Assembly: GCA_963840095.1 (NCBI GenBank)
Contig: CAWIXN010000012.1
Coordinates: forward strand, 1 to 64,000
DNA length: 64,000 nucleotides
From: DATBGO01 sp963840095
GTDB taxonomy: Bacteria > Actinomycetota > Actinomycetes > Streptosporangiales > Streptosporangiaceae
Direction of reading: 5' to 3'
Below are positions 33,244-40,298 of this stretch, in pieces. The notes beneath the pieces are model-generated. The model was not told the origin of the DNA. It saw nothing but the letters and a program-made list of their open reading frames with translations, and searched no databases. How positions within the stretch are numbered: position 1 is the stretch's first letter; every line of letters starts with the position of its first letter. Both the position numbers and the translations under genes were made by a program.

Positions 33244-34785
33244 ATGACCACCGCTGCCGACTCTCCGACACTGCTCCACGGGTTCCTCAGCCAGGTAGAG
33301 CAACATCCCCGGCGGGTAGCGATCATCGACGAGCAGCGGCGGATACGCTACCTGGATCTGGCCCGGGCGGCTGAGACCGTGCGCCGGGACCTCGCGGCCA
33401 TCGGCGTGCGCCCCGGAGAGCACGTCGGCATCTCGATGCAGCGTTCCTGGCGGTTAATCGCCGCGATCATCGGAACGCTGGCCGCCGGCGCCCGCTACGT
33501 GCCGCTTGACCCCGGCTACCCGCAACCACGGCTGGACTTCATGACCGCTGACAGCGGCGTGCGCGTGGTCTGCGGCGACTCGGGCCATCCCGTCAGCGTG
33601 GCCGCGGGGCTGACGCTGGTCCCGGTATCGGGCGAGAGCGCCGACGCGGCGGTGCTGGCGGACGGTGCGGCGCCATCGGGGTATGTCATCTATACCTCGG
33701 GCTCGACCGGCCGGCCCAAGGGCGTGATCATCCCGCAGCAGAACGTACTCAACTTGTTCGGCGGAGCGTGCCAGTCACACTTCTCGTTCAGCTGCGAAGA
33801 CGTGTGGACCTTCTTCCATAGCTACAGCTTCGACTTCTCCGTCTGGGAGGTGTGGGGCGCGCTGCTCTTCGGCGGGGCGCTGGTCATCGTCGATGACGCG
33901 GGCAAGCGCGACCCCGGCCGGCTGCTCGGCCTCCTGCAGGAGCACCGGGTATCGGTGCTCAGTCAGGTGCCCAGCCCGTTCAAATACCTGTCGCTCTGCT
34001 ACGAGCAGGACCCGCGTCCGTTGAAGTCGCTCCGCTATATCGTCTTCGGCGGCGAGGCACTGGACAAGCCATCAGTCCGCACCTGGCTGTCGTTGCGGGA
34101 CGGCCCCGAACAGCTGATCAACATGTATGGCATCACCGAGACCACCGTGCACGTCACCGCCACCGTCATCACCCCGGCTGATGTCGCCGACGACTCGGTA
34201 CCGGCCACCATCGGAGTTCCGCTGCCGCACCTCGACGTCGCCTTGGTCCGGCCCGATGGCATCGTCGCCGACCCTGGCCAGCCGGGCGAGATCTGGGTAG
34301 CGGGCAGCACGCTCAGCCCCGGGTACGTCGGGAACCCGGCGCTTACTGCCCAGAAGTATGTCACCCGTGACCTCGGCGGCGGAGCACGTCGCTGGTACCG
34401 GAGCGGCGATGTGGCAAGCCGACAGTCCGGCGGCGACCTGATGTACCTGGGTCGACTCGACTCCCAGGTCAACTTGCGCGGTTTCCGCATCGAACTCGGC
34501 GAGATCGAGGCGGCCCTGCGCGGCGACAGCGGCGTCCAGGACGCCGCCGCTACGGTGGCCGCGCTCCCCGGACACGAATCCACGCTGATCGCAGCCGTCG
34601 TGCCGACGGACGACACCGTCGCCCTGTCCGGCCAGGCGTTGCGAGAGCTGTGCCGCCACAGGCTACCCGCCTACATGATCCCCGACCGGGTGATGGTCAT
34701 CGAGAAGATACCGGTCACGCCAGGCGGGGAGAAGGTCGACAGGAAGGCCCTGGCCGCCATCGCGCTCCGCGATCCGGCCGCTTGA
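33244..34785 (+). CDS. Stand-alone amino-acid adenylation enzyme (threonine-like code)
   Basis: A 513-residue adenylation domain without a carrier protein. A-domain cores are present: YTSGSTGRPKG (A3), FDFSVWEVWG (A4), FGGEAL, NMYGITETTVH (A5), GEIWVAG, YRSGD (A7) and PGGEKVDRKAL, with the catalytic Lys (A10). Hand alignment to GrsA reads D-F-W-S-V-G-M-V-H-K, close to the published threonine code DFWNIGMVHK. The start ATG at 33244 lies 5 bp after the MFS stop. No free PCP was found nearby, so the acceptor is a puzzle: the Thr-AMP or thioester could go to a carrier elsewhere, to the NRPS PCP, or to a free amine. Confidence 0.9.
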   Translation: MTTAADSPTLLHGFLSQVEQHPRRVAIIDEQRRIRYLDLARAAETVRRDLAAIGVRPGEHVGISMQRSWRLIAAIIGTLAAGARYVPLDPGYPQPRLDFMTADSGVRVVCGDSGHPVSVAAGLTLVPVSGESADAAVLADGAAPSGYVIYTSGSTGRPKGVIIPQQNVLNLFGGACQSHFSFSCEDVWTFFHSYSFDFSVWEVWGALLFGGALVIVDDAGKRDPGRLLGLLQEHRVSVLSQVPSPFKYLSLCYEQDPRPLKSLRYIVFGGEALDKPSVRTWLSLRDGPEQLINMYGITETTVHVTATVITPADVADDSVPATIGVPLPHLDVALVRPDGIVADPGQPGEIWVAGSTLSPGYVGNPALTAQKYVTRDLGGGARRWYRSGDVASRQSGGDLMYLGRLDSQVNLRGFRIELGEIEAALRGDSGVQDAAATVAALPGHESTLIAAVVPTDDTVALSGQALRELCRHRLPAYMIPDRVMVIEKIPVTPGGEKVDRKALAAIALRDPAA

Positions 34786-34864
34786 ATCAGACTTGCCTTC
34801 GCCGCTGCGTCGTGGTGAGGGTGGCCGCCCCGACCCGGGCATCGGCGGTTGCGCGGGGGGTTCC

Positions 34865-34902
34865 CCCGGTGCCGCCGCGATGAACCGCGCGGCGGCACCG
34901 GG
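34865..34902. terminator. Terminator at the end of the PKS-NRPS operon
   Basis: A perfect 15-bp stem (34865-34879 with 34888-34902, arm starting CCCGGTGCCGCC) with an 8-nt loop. It lies between the convergent adenylation gene and the secreted-protein gene and would stop transcription from both sides. Confidence 0.75.
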
Positions 34903-34936
34903 CTGCTGATCTAGTGCCGCGATCCGATCGCCGACC

Positions 34937-35566
34937 CTAGAAGCGCAGGACGGTTGAAGCGCTGCCGAGGCCGAGGCCGCCGGAGAACAGCTTGGTGCCC
35001 AGGGCGGCATTCAGGGCCTTGGCCGCGCCGCTGGTCAGCTTGAGGCCGATGTCCCTGGCGACGACCGCGTGCTTGCCCGCGGCGAGCTTGGCGTGCGTCA
35101 GGACCAGGTTGAACAGGGCCACGCGGGCCTTCGGGTTACCGTTGACGATCCCGGTCAGGTCACCGTGGTTCAGGTTGATGGTGAAGTTACTGACCTCGAC
35201 CTGGTCGCCGTTCTTCGCGTTGAAGAACAGGATTCCGCCGCGATGGTAGACCTGGCCGCCGAGCGGGCTCAGGCTCACCCGGCCGCCGGTCACCGGGAAG
35301 GCGAACCGCACGGCAGGGCCACTGCCGAGGGAAAGCAGCGACTGGTTGCCAGGCCAGGTCGCAATCGGCACGATGCCGTTCTTGAGCAGCGCTCCCGCGA
35401 TGCCCGGCGCAGTCGTGACCGAGGTAGCTCCGCCCCTCAGGTTGACAGCCGCAGCAGCCGGAGCCGCCGCGGAGTGCGTTGTCGCCGCTGACGCCGCCGT
35501 GGCCGCCGAGCCCGTCAACAGGCCCGCGATCGCGGTAGCTACCGCCAGCTGCCGAAACCCTCGCAT
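34937..35566 (-). CDS. Secreted hypothetical protein
   Basis: A protein of about 209 residues with a clear signal peptide (MRGFRQLAVATAIAGLLTGS, cleavage near ASAATTHS) and a beta-rich mature part: SPLGGQVYHRGGILFFNA and VEVSNFTINLNHGDLTGIVN. I recognise it as a conserved actinobacterial exported family without assigned function. The ATG at 35566 is chosen over 35578 because GGGAGAAG then lies at the right distance. It lies beside the sigma/anti-sigma pair at 35722-37189 and reads in the same direction, so it may be a target of that sigma factor, as secreted antigens are in the SigK system of mycobacteria; inference. Confidence 0.78.
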   Translation of the reverse strand: MRGFRQLAVATAIAGLLTGSAATAASAATTHSAAAPAAAAVNLRGGATSVTTAPGIAGALLKNGIVPIATWPGNQSLLSLGSGPAVRFAFPVTGGRVSLSPLGGQVYHRGGILFFNAKNGDQVEVSNFTINLNHGDLTGIVNGNPKARVALFNLVLTHAKLAAGKHAVVARDIGLKLTSGAAKALNAALGTKLFSGGLGLGSASTVLRF

Positions 35567-35721
35567 GACTTCTCCCATCCGGCCACGCCCGGTGCGCGGC
35601 CCGTCTGCCTACATACGGGCGAGGCGGGAGAATGGATGCGGTCGGCTGCTGATTTCTTTCCGGTTATTCTGGCCTGCCGGTTGCCTGGCTCCGGCGGGCA
35701 CTGCGGCGGGCGCGGCTGAGG

Positions 35722-36627
35722 TCAGGGCAGGGAGCCGCGTACGACGCTGTCCCGGGAGTGCAGGGTGCTGCCGTTGAACGGCTGCAGGGAGATATCAATC
35801 CGGGAGTAGTCGGTCAGATCGACGCCCGGCGGCATGGCGAACAGGCCGGTATGGTCGCTGTTCAGGTCGCCGAGCGAGATCATCTTGACCCCGTCCCTGG
35901 CGAGCAGCCAGACCTCATAGAAGCCGGGCCGGGACGGTGCGTTCAACTTGACGCTGAGCAGCGTGCCCGACGCGCCACGCTCCATCACCGCCGTCCCCGC
36001 GGCGCCCTTCCACTGCGGGAACTGCGCTAGCGGGCGCAGGCTGATGCTGGCCACCACCGCGGGCCCGGGTGCGGAGGCAATCTGCCTGACACCCGCCGCG
36101 ACCCCGAACCCGATCAGCAGGCCCGCAGCCGCCGCCGCGACCGGCCGCCGCCACCACGGGAGGCGGGCGCCGGGCGCGGCCCGGTGTGCAGGCAGCCGCC
36201 GGACCTGACCGCTACCCTCCGAGCCGGGCTGCCCGCGGCTCGGACCGCGCTCCGGGCTCGGGCCAAGGTCAGCGCCCGGGCCGGGCTGAACGCCAGGGGC
36301 CGAGCCAAGCTCCGGGCTCGGGCTAAGCTCCGGGCTCGGGCTAAGGCGGATGCGGGGTCCTGGCTCGACGCCGGGGCCGGAATCGGGCTGGTGGCCGAGG
36401 TTGGCTTCGGGACCCAGCTCCTGCGTGATGCGGCTCCACACCTCGGCAGGCGGGCGGATCAGCTGATCCGCGTGCTCCTCCTGACGCGCGATGTTAACCA
36501 CCTCGGCGAGCTTGTCGAGTTCGGCCTGACAATGCGCGCAGCCGGGCAGATGGGCGTCGTCCTCATGCGTCCCTGCCGTCTCTCCGAGCGCGCGCAACGC
36601 CAGGACCTCAGGGTCAACGTGGGACAC
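35722..36627 (-). CDS. RskA-type membrane anti-sigma factor
   Basis: A 301-residue protein. Residues 1-70 form an anti-sigma domain with a zinc-finger-like HxxxCxxC (HLPGCAHCQAELD). A Pro/Gly/Ser-rich linker with repeated SPSPEL units follows at about 85-150. One transmembrane helix, PVAAAAAGLLIGFGVAAGV, precedes an extracytoplasmic RskA-like C-terminal domain (GFYEVWLLARDGVKMISLGD). It should hold the ECF sigma factor inactive at the membrane until proteolysed. The GTG at 36627 overlaps the sigma gene's 3' end by 14 bp, the usual cotranscribed layout. Confidence 0.88.
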   Translation of the reverse strand: MSHVDPEVLALRALGETAGTHEDDAHLPGCAHCQAELDKLAEVVNIARQEEHADQLIRPPAEVWSRITQELGPEANLGHQPDSGPGVEPGPRIRLSPSPELSPSPELGSAPGVQPGPGADLGPSPERGPSRGQPGSEGSGQVRRLPAHRAAPGARLPWWRRPVAAAAAGLLIGFGVAAGVRQIASAPGPAVVASISLRPLAQFPQWKGAAGTAVMERGASGTLLSVKLNAPSRPGFYEVWLLARDGVKMISLGDLNSDHTGLFAMPPGVDLTDYSRIDISLQPFNGSTLHSRDSVVRGSLP

Positions 36628-37189
36628 CGTCGGCCTCCAACCTGGTCCGCAGCCGCAGCAAACTGCGGCGGATATGGCTTTTGACGGTGCCGAGCGGAAG
36701 TCCGAGCGCCCCGGCGATCTGCTCGTGGGTCAGATCGCTATAGAACGCCATCGTGATGATCTTCTGCTGCGGCTCGCCGAGGCGCGCCAGCTCGTCGGCC
36801 AGCACAACGCGGTCCACGACCTGATCCGGCGGTGCCAGCTCGGTTCGCACGTCCTGCACCGCCACGGTGCGCAGCACGCCAGATTCCCGCTGACGCGCGC
36901 GGACCATATCGGTGATCTTGTTCCGGGCGATGGCGACCAGCCACCCGGCTAGGCTGCCGCGCTCTGGATCGAAAGTGTCCCGGCTGCGCCAGGCCGCCAC
37001 GAAGACCTGCTGGGTCACATCCTCGGCATCAGGCGCATCGTTCAGGGACCGCAGCGCCACCGTGTAGACCAGCGGGGAGTAGCGCTCGTAGGCCAGCGAG
37101 AGAGCGCCGGCGCGCCCCTTCTGGAAGGCCGCCGAGATATCGCCGTCCGAGCCTGTCTCCACGACGTCGAGGCTAATGCACCTCGTCAC
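36614..37189 (-). CDS. ECF RNA polymerase sigma factor (SigK-like)
   Basis: A protein of about 191 residues. Region 2 is YSPLVYTVALRSLNDAPDAE followed by DVTQQVFVAAWRSRDTFDPE and GSLAGWLVAIARNKITDMVR; region 4 is LGEPQQKIITMAFYSDLTHE followed by QIAGALGLPLGTVKSHIRRS. It is paired with the overlapping RskA-type anti-sigma gene. The GTG at 37189 gives VTRCISLDVVETGSDGD; the frame is open to 37306, but those codons overlap the divergent promoter region and look non-homologous. Start uncertain by up to 15 residues. Confidence 0.87.
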   Translation of the reverse strand: MTRCISLDVVETGSDGDISAAFQKGRAGALSLAYERYSPLVYTVALRSLNDAPDAEDVTQQVFVAAWRSRDTFDPERGSLAGWLVAIARNKITDMVRARQRESGVLRTVAVQDVRTELAPPDQVVDRVVLADELARLGEPQQKIITMAFYSDLTHEQIAGALGLPLGTVKSHIRRSLLRLRTRLEADGVPR

Positions 37190-37374
37190 GCAGCGAAAAC
37201 GGCCGCCGTGCCAGGTCCGGGCAGGTGCCCGGGACTGACTCGGCGCGACTTCGTCCCGGGCTCGTCGCGGCCCTGTCCGGCCCTGCGGCAGCCGCTGCGC
37301 GCTCATCTGTAACGCGGGCGCCGCTGCCGGGACTGAACTCTCGGTACGTCCGCATCCCAGCGTAAGGAGCAGGA

Positions 37375-38520
37375 ATGAAGAACCTGAGAAGGCTCGGCCC
37401 GGCGGCCGTGGTCGCGGCGGTCGTGGCCGGGACGCTTGGCGCGGCCGCCGGGCCGGCCGGGGCGGCCGCGGCCCATGGTCACTTCGGCGGTGGCCGGACC
37501 GTGTTCGTGCAGACCGACAACACCGCGGGTAACCAGGTCATTGCCTACGACCGGGCCCGCGGCGGCCGCCTGACCCAGGCCGGCGCCTACCCCACCGGCG
37601 GCCTGGGCGGGATCCTGGCCGGCTCGGTGGTCGACCATCTCGCCTCCCAGGGCTCGCTGACCTACGACCGGCGCCACGGCCTGCTCTACGCGGTGAACGC
37701 CGGCAGCGACACGGTCTCGGTGTTCGCTGTTTACGGCGACCACCTCCGCCTGCGGCAGGTGACCGGATCGGGCGGGACGTTCCCGGTCAGCGTGGCCGTC
37801 CACGGGGATCTGGTCTACGTGCTCAACGCCCTGGGCGGCGGCTCGGTGCAGGGCTACCGGGTCCTCTTCGGCCGGCTGTTCCCGATCCCAGGCTCGCGCC
37901 GGGCCCTCGGCCTGGACCCGTCAGCCACTCCCCAGTTCACCAACACGCCCGGCCAGGTCGCTTTCTCGCCCGCCGGCTCGCAGCTGATCGTGACGACCAA
38001 GGCCAACGGCAACGACATCGACGTCTTCGCCGTCCGGTTCGACGGGCGCTTGTCGGCCAGCCCGGTGGTGAACTCCGAGCCTGGCACCGTGCCGTTCGCG
38101 ATCACTTTCGACCGGTCAGGTCACCTGGTCATCGCCGAGGCCGGCACCAACGCGCTGGCCACGTTCAGCCTCGGTCCGGACGGGACGGTCACGCTGCTCG
38201 ACGCGGTCGGCACCGGCGAGGCGGCGACCTGCTGGGTGGCACCGGCCCGCGGCCTGCTCTTCGCCTCCAACGCGGGCGGTCCGGCGGTCAGCGCCTACTC
38301 TTCCAGCCCGGCCGGCCAGCTGACCCTGCTCGGCAACACCGCGACCGACCCGGGAACGGTGGACGCGACGGCGGCCGGCGGCGGACGGTTCCTGTACGTC
38401 CAGACCGGCCTGAACGGGATCGTCGATGAGTTCTCGGTCGGCGCCGGCGGAACGCTCACCGAGATCGGCTCGGTCACGGTGCCCGGCGCAGTCGGCGGTG
38501 AGGGGATCACCGCTGGCTGA
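37375..38520 (+). CDS. Secreted lactonase-like beta-propeller protein
   Basis: A 381-residue protein with signal peptide MKNLRRLGPAAVVAAVVAGT, cleavage around GAAAAHG. The mature part is built of YncE/6-phosphogluconolactonase-like blades: VFVQTDNTAGNQVIAYDRAR, LLYAVNAGSDTVSVFAV, VYVLNALGGGSVQGYRV, LVIAEAGTNALATFSL, LLFASNAGGPAVSAYS, FLYVQTGLNGIVDEFSV. Such proteins are often annotated as lactonases but are mostly of unknown activity. AAGGAGCAGGA precedes the ATG. It diverges from the SigK-like gene and ends in a strong hairpin terminator at 38538. Confidence 0.87.
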   Translation: MKNLRRLGPAAVVAAVVAGTLGAAAGPAGAAAAHGHFGGGRTVFVQTDNTAGNQVIAYDRARGGRLTQAGAYPTGGLGGILAGSVVDHLASQGSLTYDRRHGLLYAVNAGSDTVSVFAVYGDHLRLRQVTGSGGTFPVSVAVHGDLVYVLNALGGGSVQGYRVLFGRLFPIPGSRRALGLDPSATPQFTNTPGQVAFSPAGSQLIVTTKANGNDIDVFAVRFDGRLSASPVVNSEPGTVPFAITFDRSGHLVIAEAGTNALATFSLGPDGTVTLLDAVGTGEAATCWVAPARGLLFASNAGGPAVSAYSSSPAGQLTLLGNTATDPGTVDATAAGGGRFLYVQTGLNGIVDEFSVGAGGTLTEIGSVTVPGAVGGEGITAG

Positions 38521-38537
38521 CAACGCGAGTGCCGAAT

Positions 38538-38567
38538 GCGGTGTCCCCGCTGTCGCGGGGACACCGC
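38538..38567 (+). terminator. Hairpin terminator after the propeller gene
   Basis: A perfect 12-bp stem (GCGGTGTCCCCG at 38538-38549, complement at 38556-38567) with a 6-nt loop starts 18 bp after the stop at 38520. It separates the propeller gene from the next ECF sigma operon. Confidence 0.8.
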
Positions 38568-38600
38568 CCCGGCCCGGGCACAGGCCATAGGCTGCCGCCA

Positions 38601-39194
38601 ATGGACGACGATGCCGAGCTCATGCAGCGGCTGCGCACCGGCGACGAGCAGGCGTTCGTGCTGCTCGTGCGCCGGTATCACGACCCGATGCTGCGGCTGG
38701 CCTGCTCGTTCGTGCCCAGCGTGGCGGTGGCCGAGGAAGTAGTACAAGACACCTGGATGGGCGTGCTGCGCGGGGTCGCCGGGTTCGAGGGGCGGTCATC
38801 GTTTCGCACCTGGCTTTTCCGCATTCTCGTCAACCGGGCCAGGACGGCGGGCGCCAGGGAACGCCGCAGCGTCGCGGTCGCCGACGCCGGGCCGGCCGTC
38901 GAGGCGTCGCGGTTCGACCGCACGGGCCACTGGAGCGATCCGCCCGAGCACTGGACCGACGCGGTCGACGACCGGCTGTCCGCGAGAAAGCTGGCCGACC
39001 GGATCCGGTCGGCGATCGGCGAGCTGCCACCGCGGCAGCGCGAGGTAGTAACGCTGCGTGATGTCGAGGGAATGAGCAGCAGCGAAGTCTGCCACGTGCT
39101 GGACATCTCCGAGGGCAACCAGCGGGTCCTGCTGCACCGGGGGCGCAGCCGGGTGCGGCAGGTCCTCGAGACCGAGTTCGGGAGGGCGACGTGA
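38601..39194 (+). CDS. ECF RNA polymerase sigma factor
   Basis: A 197-residue ECF sigma factor. Region 2 is ADDEEVVQDTW-like: CSFVPSVAVAEEVVQDTWMG, then GRSSFRTWLFRILVNRARTA. An acidic, Trp-containing linker follows (HWSDPPEHWTDAVDD). Region 4 is IGELPPRQREVVTLRDVEGM, then SSSEVCHVLDISEGNQRVLL. The ATG at 38601 is the only in-frame candidate starting with the family pattern DDAELMQRLRTGDEQAFVLL; its ribosome binding site is poor. Its stop overlaps the start of the small anti-sigma gene. Target genes are unknown. Confidence 0.9.
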   Translation: MDDDAELMQRLRTGDEQAFVLLVRRYHDPMLRLACSFVPSVAVAEEVVQDTWMGVLRGVAGFEGRSSFRTWLFRILVNRARTAGARERRSVAVADAGPAVEASRFDRTGHWSDPPEHWTDAVDDRLSARKLADRIRSAIGELPPRQREVVTLRDVEGMSSSEVCHVLDISEGNQRVLLHRGRSRVRQVLETEFGRAT

Positions 39195-39463
39195 TCCCCC
39201 GGATGATGCGGCTGCGGCACCGCGACATCGTCTGCCAGCAGGCGGTCGAGCTGGTCACCGACTATCTCGAAGGCACCATGTCGCGTTCGGCCCGGCGCCG
39301 GTTCGAGGCGCACCTGGCCGGCTGCCCGCACTGCACCGAGTACCTGGCCCAGATGCGCGCCACGATCGAGCTGGCCGGCCGGATCACCGCCGAGGACCTG
39401 ACCCCGCAGATGCAGGACGAGTTCATCGAGCTTTACCGCCAGTGGCGATCCGAGGGTGACTAG
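39191..39463 (+). CDS. Soluble zinc-finger anti-sigma factor
   Basis: A 90-residue protein with the zf-HC2/ZAS pattern CQQAVELVTDYLEGTMSRSA and AHLAGCPHCTEYLAQMRATI, giving Cys, His and CxxC zinc ligands. There is no transmembrane segment. The GTG at 39191 overlaps the sigma gene's TGA, so the pair is translationally coupled. Its 3' end (EFIELYRQW) is encoded by a 26-bp sequence that recurs after the toxin-antitoxin cassette at 40156-40181. Confidence 0.87.
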   Translation: MIPRMMRLRHRDIVCQQAVELVTDYLEGTMSRSARRRFEAHLAGCPHCTEYLAQMRATIELAGRITAEDLTPQMQDEFIELYRQWRSEGD

Positions 39464-39485
39464 CACGGTAGCCCAGCGCAATGCG

Positions 39486-39497
39486 TATACTATGCGC
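39486..39497 (+). promoter_or_regulatory. Likely leaderless promoter of the CcdA/PIN cassette
   Basis: TATACT at 39486-39491 ends 6 nt before the ATG at 39498, so transcription would begin at or beside the start codon. It sits in GTATAC, a palindrome where the antitoxin might autoregulate. Confidence 0.55.
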
Positions 39498-39764
39498 ATG
39501 GCCAGAGTGAACATTACGGTTCCGGACGAGATCCTCCGCCAGGCCCGGGCCGCGGGACTCAACGTGTCACAGCTCGCCGCGGCGGCGCTCGCTGAAGAAC
39601 TCGACCGCCGTGCCAAGATCGCGCAGCTCGATGCCTACCTGGCCGACCTGGATGCCGAGTTCGGACCCATCTCGCCGCAGGAACGGCGCGCCGCGCGCGA
39701 GTGGGCGGACGCAGCCTTGCCGCCCGGCCCGGGCCAGTCGGCCCAGGCGGCGCGCAGCGCATGA
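39498..39764 (+). CDS. CcdA-like antitoxin
   Basis: An 88-residue protein. The N-terminal ribbon-helix-helix-like segment MARVNITVPDEILRQARAAG followed by LNVSQLAAAALAEELDRR is typical of CcdA/VapB-type antitoxins. The C-terminal half (LADLDAEFGPISPQERRAAR) would wrap the toxin. The ATG at 39498 seems leaderless; an ATG at 39492 is also in frame. The stop overlaps the toxin start. Pairing with a PIN toxin rather than CcdB is common in actinobacteria. Confidence 0.82.
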   Translation: MARVNITVPDEILRQARAAGLNVSQLAAAALAEELDRRAKIAQLDAYLADLDAEFGPISPQERRAAREWADAALPPGPGQSAQAARSA

Positions 39765-40147
39765 CCCTCGTCCTCGATGCCGGCGGAGTCAGCTCCCTGG
39801 CCGGTCAGCGCGCCCGGTTAGCAGAACTTCGGCGCCGCGGGCTCTGGCCTGCCCAGGTCACCGCGGTCGTGCTGGCCGAAGCACTAACCGGTGACCACCG
39901 CCGGGACTTCCACGTCAACCGGCTGCTCCGCGCCTGCCAGGTCCGCGATGTGACGCAGCAGCAGGCGCGGGAGGCAGCCAGGCTGCGCACCGCGACGGGC
40001 CGGGCCGCGACCATCTCGGCGGCGGACGCAATAGTCGCGGCGTTCGCCAGCACGTGCACCGATCCTGTGGTCCTGACCAGCGACCCACGCGACCTCAGCG
40101 CTCTTGCCGAGCATGCCACCCGACCAGTCATCATCGCCCGCGGGTGA
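39761..40147 (+). CDS. PIN-domain toxin (VapC-like)
   Basis: A 128-residue PIN-fold ribonuclease toxin. Acidic residues expected at the active site are Asp in MTLVLDAGGVS, Glu in VVLAEALTG, Asp in ISAADAIVAAFAS and Asp in LTSDPRDLSAL. It would cleave tRNA or rRNA when not bound by the antitoxin. The ATG overlaps the antitoxin's TGA. The cassette lies between two copies of a 26-bp sequence, suggesting insertion next to the anti-sigma gene. Confidence 0.85.
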   Translation: MTLVLDAGGVSSLAGQRARLAELRRRGLWPAQVTAVVLAEALTGDHRRDFHVNRLLRACQVRDVTQQQAREAARLRTATGRAATISAADAIVAAFASTCTDPVVLTSDPRDLSALAEHATRPVIIARG

Positions 40148-40155
40148 TGCGCGAG

Positions 40156-40181
40156 GAGTTCATCGAGCTTTACCGCCAGTG
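40156..40181 (+). repeat. 26-bp direct repeat, second copy (first at 39419-39444)
   Basis: An exact copy of the 26 bases at 39419-39444 that encode EFIELYRQ near the end of the anti-sigma factor. In the second copy the same frame, preceded by ATGCGCGAG, reads MREEFIELYRQ and then stops. The two copies bracket the CcdA-like/PIN genes, 737 bp apart. Confidence 0.9.
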
Positions 40182-40243
40182 ACGCGCCGATGGCGGCAGC
40201 CAGTGATCTACTCGATGCTGCGTGCGGAGGCAACCGGGCACGG

Positions 40244-40277
40244 GCCAGCCCGGCCGGGTGCGGACGGCCGGGCTGGC
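40244..40277. terminator. Bidirectional terminator between PIN toxin and MFS genes
   Basis: A perfect 13-bp stem (GCCAGCCCGGCCG at 40244-40256, complement at 40265-40277) with an 8-nt loop lies between convergent genes. Confidence 0.75.
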
Positions 40278-40298
40278 GACGACGAGCCTTAGCTCGGC

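Noticed and set aside
35200..36600. Functional gene on the plus strand within the anti-sigma region (for example 36184-36684)
   Set aside because: Reads as Arg/Ala repeats from the antisense of the Pro-rich linker; no start signal or motif.
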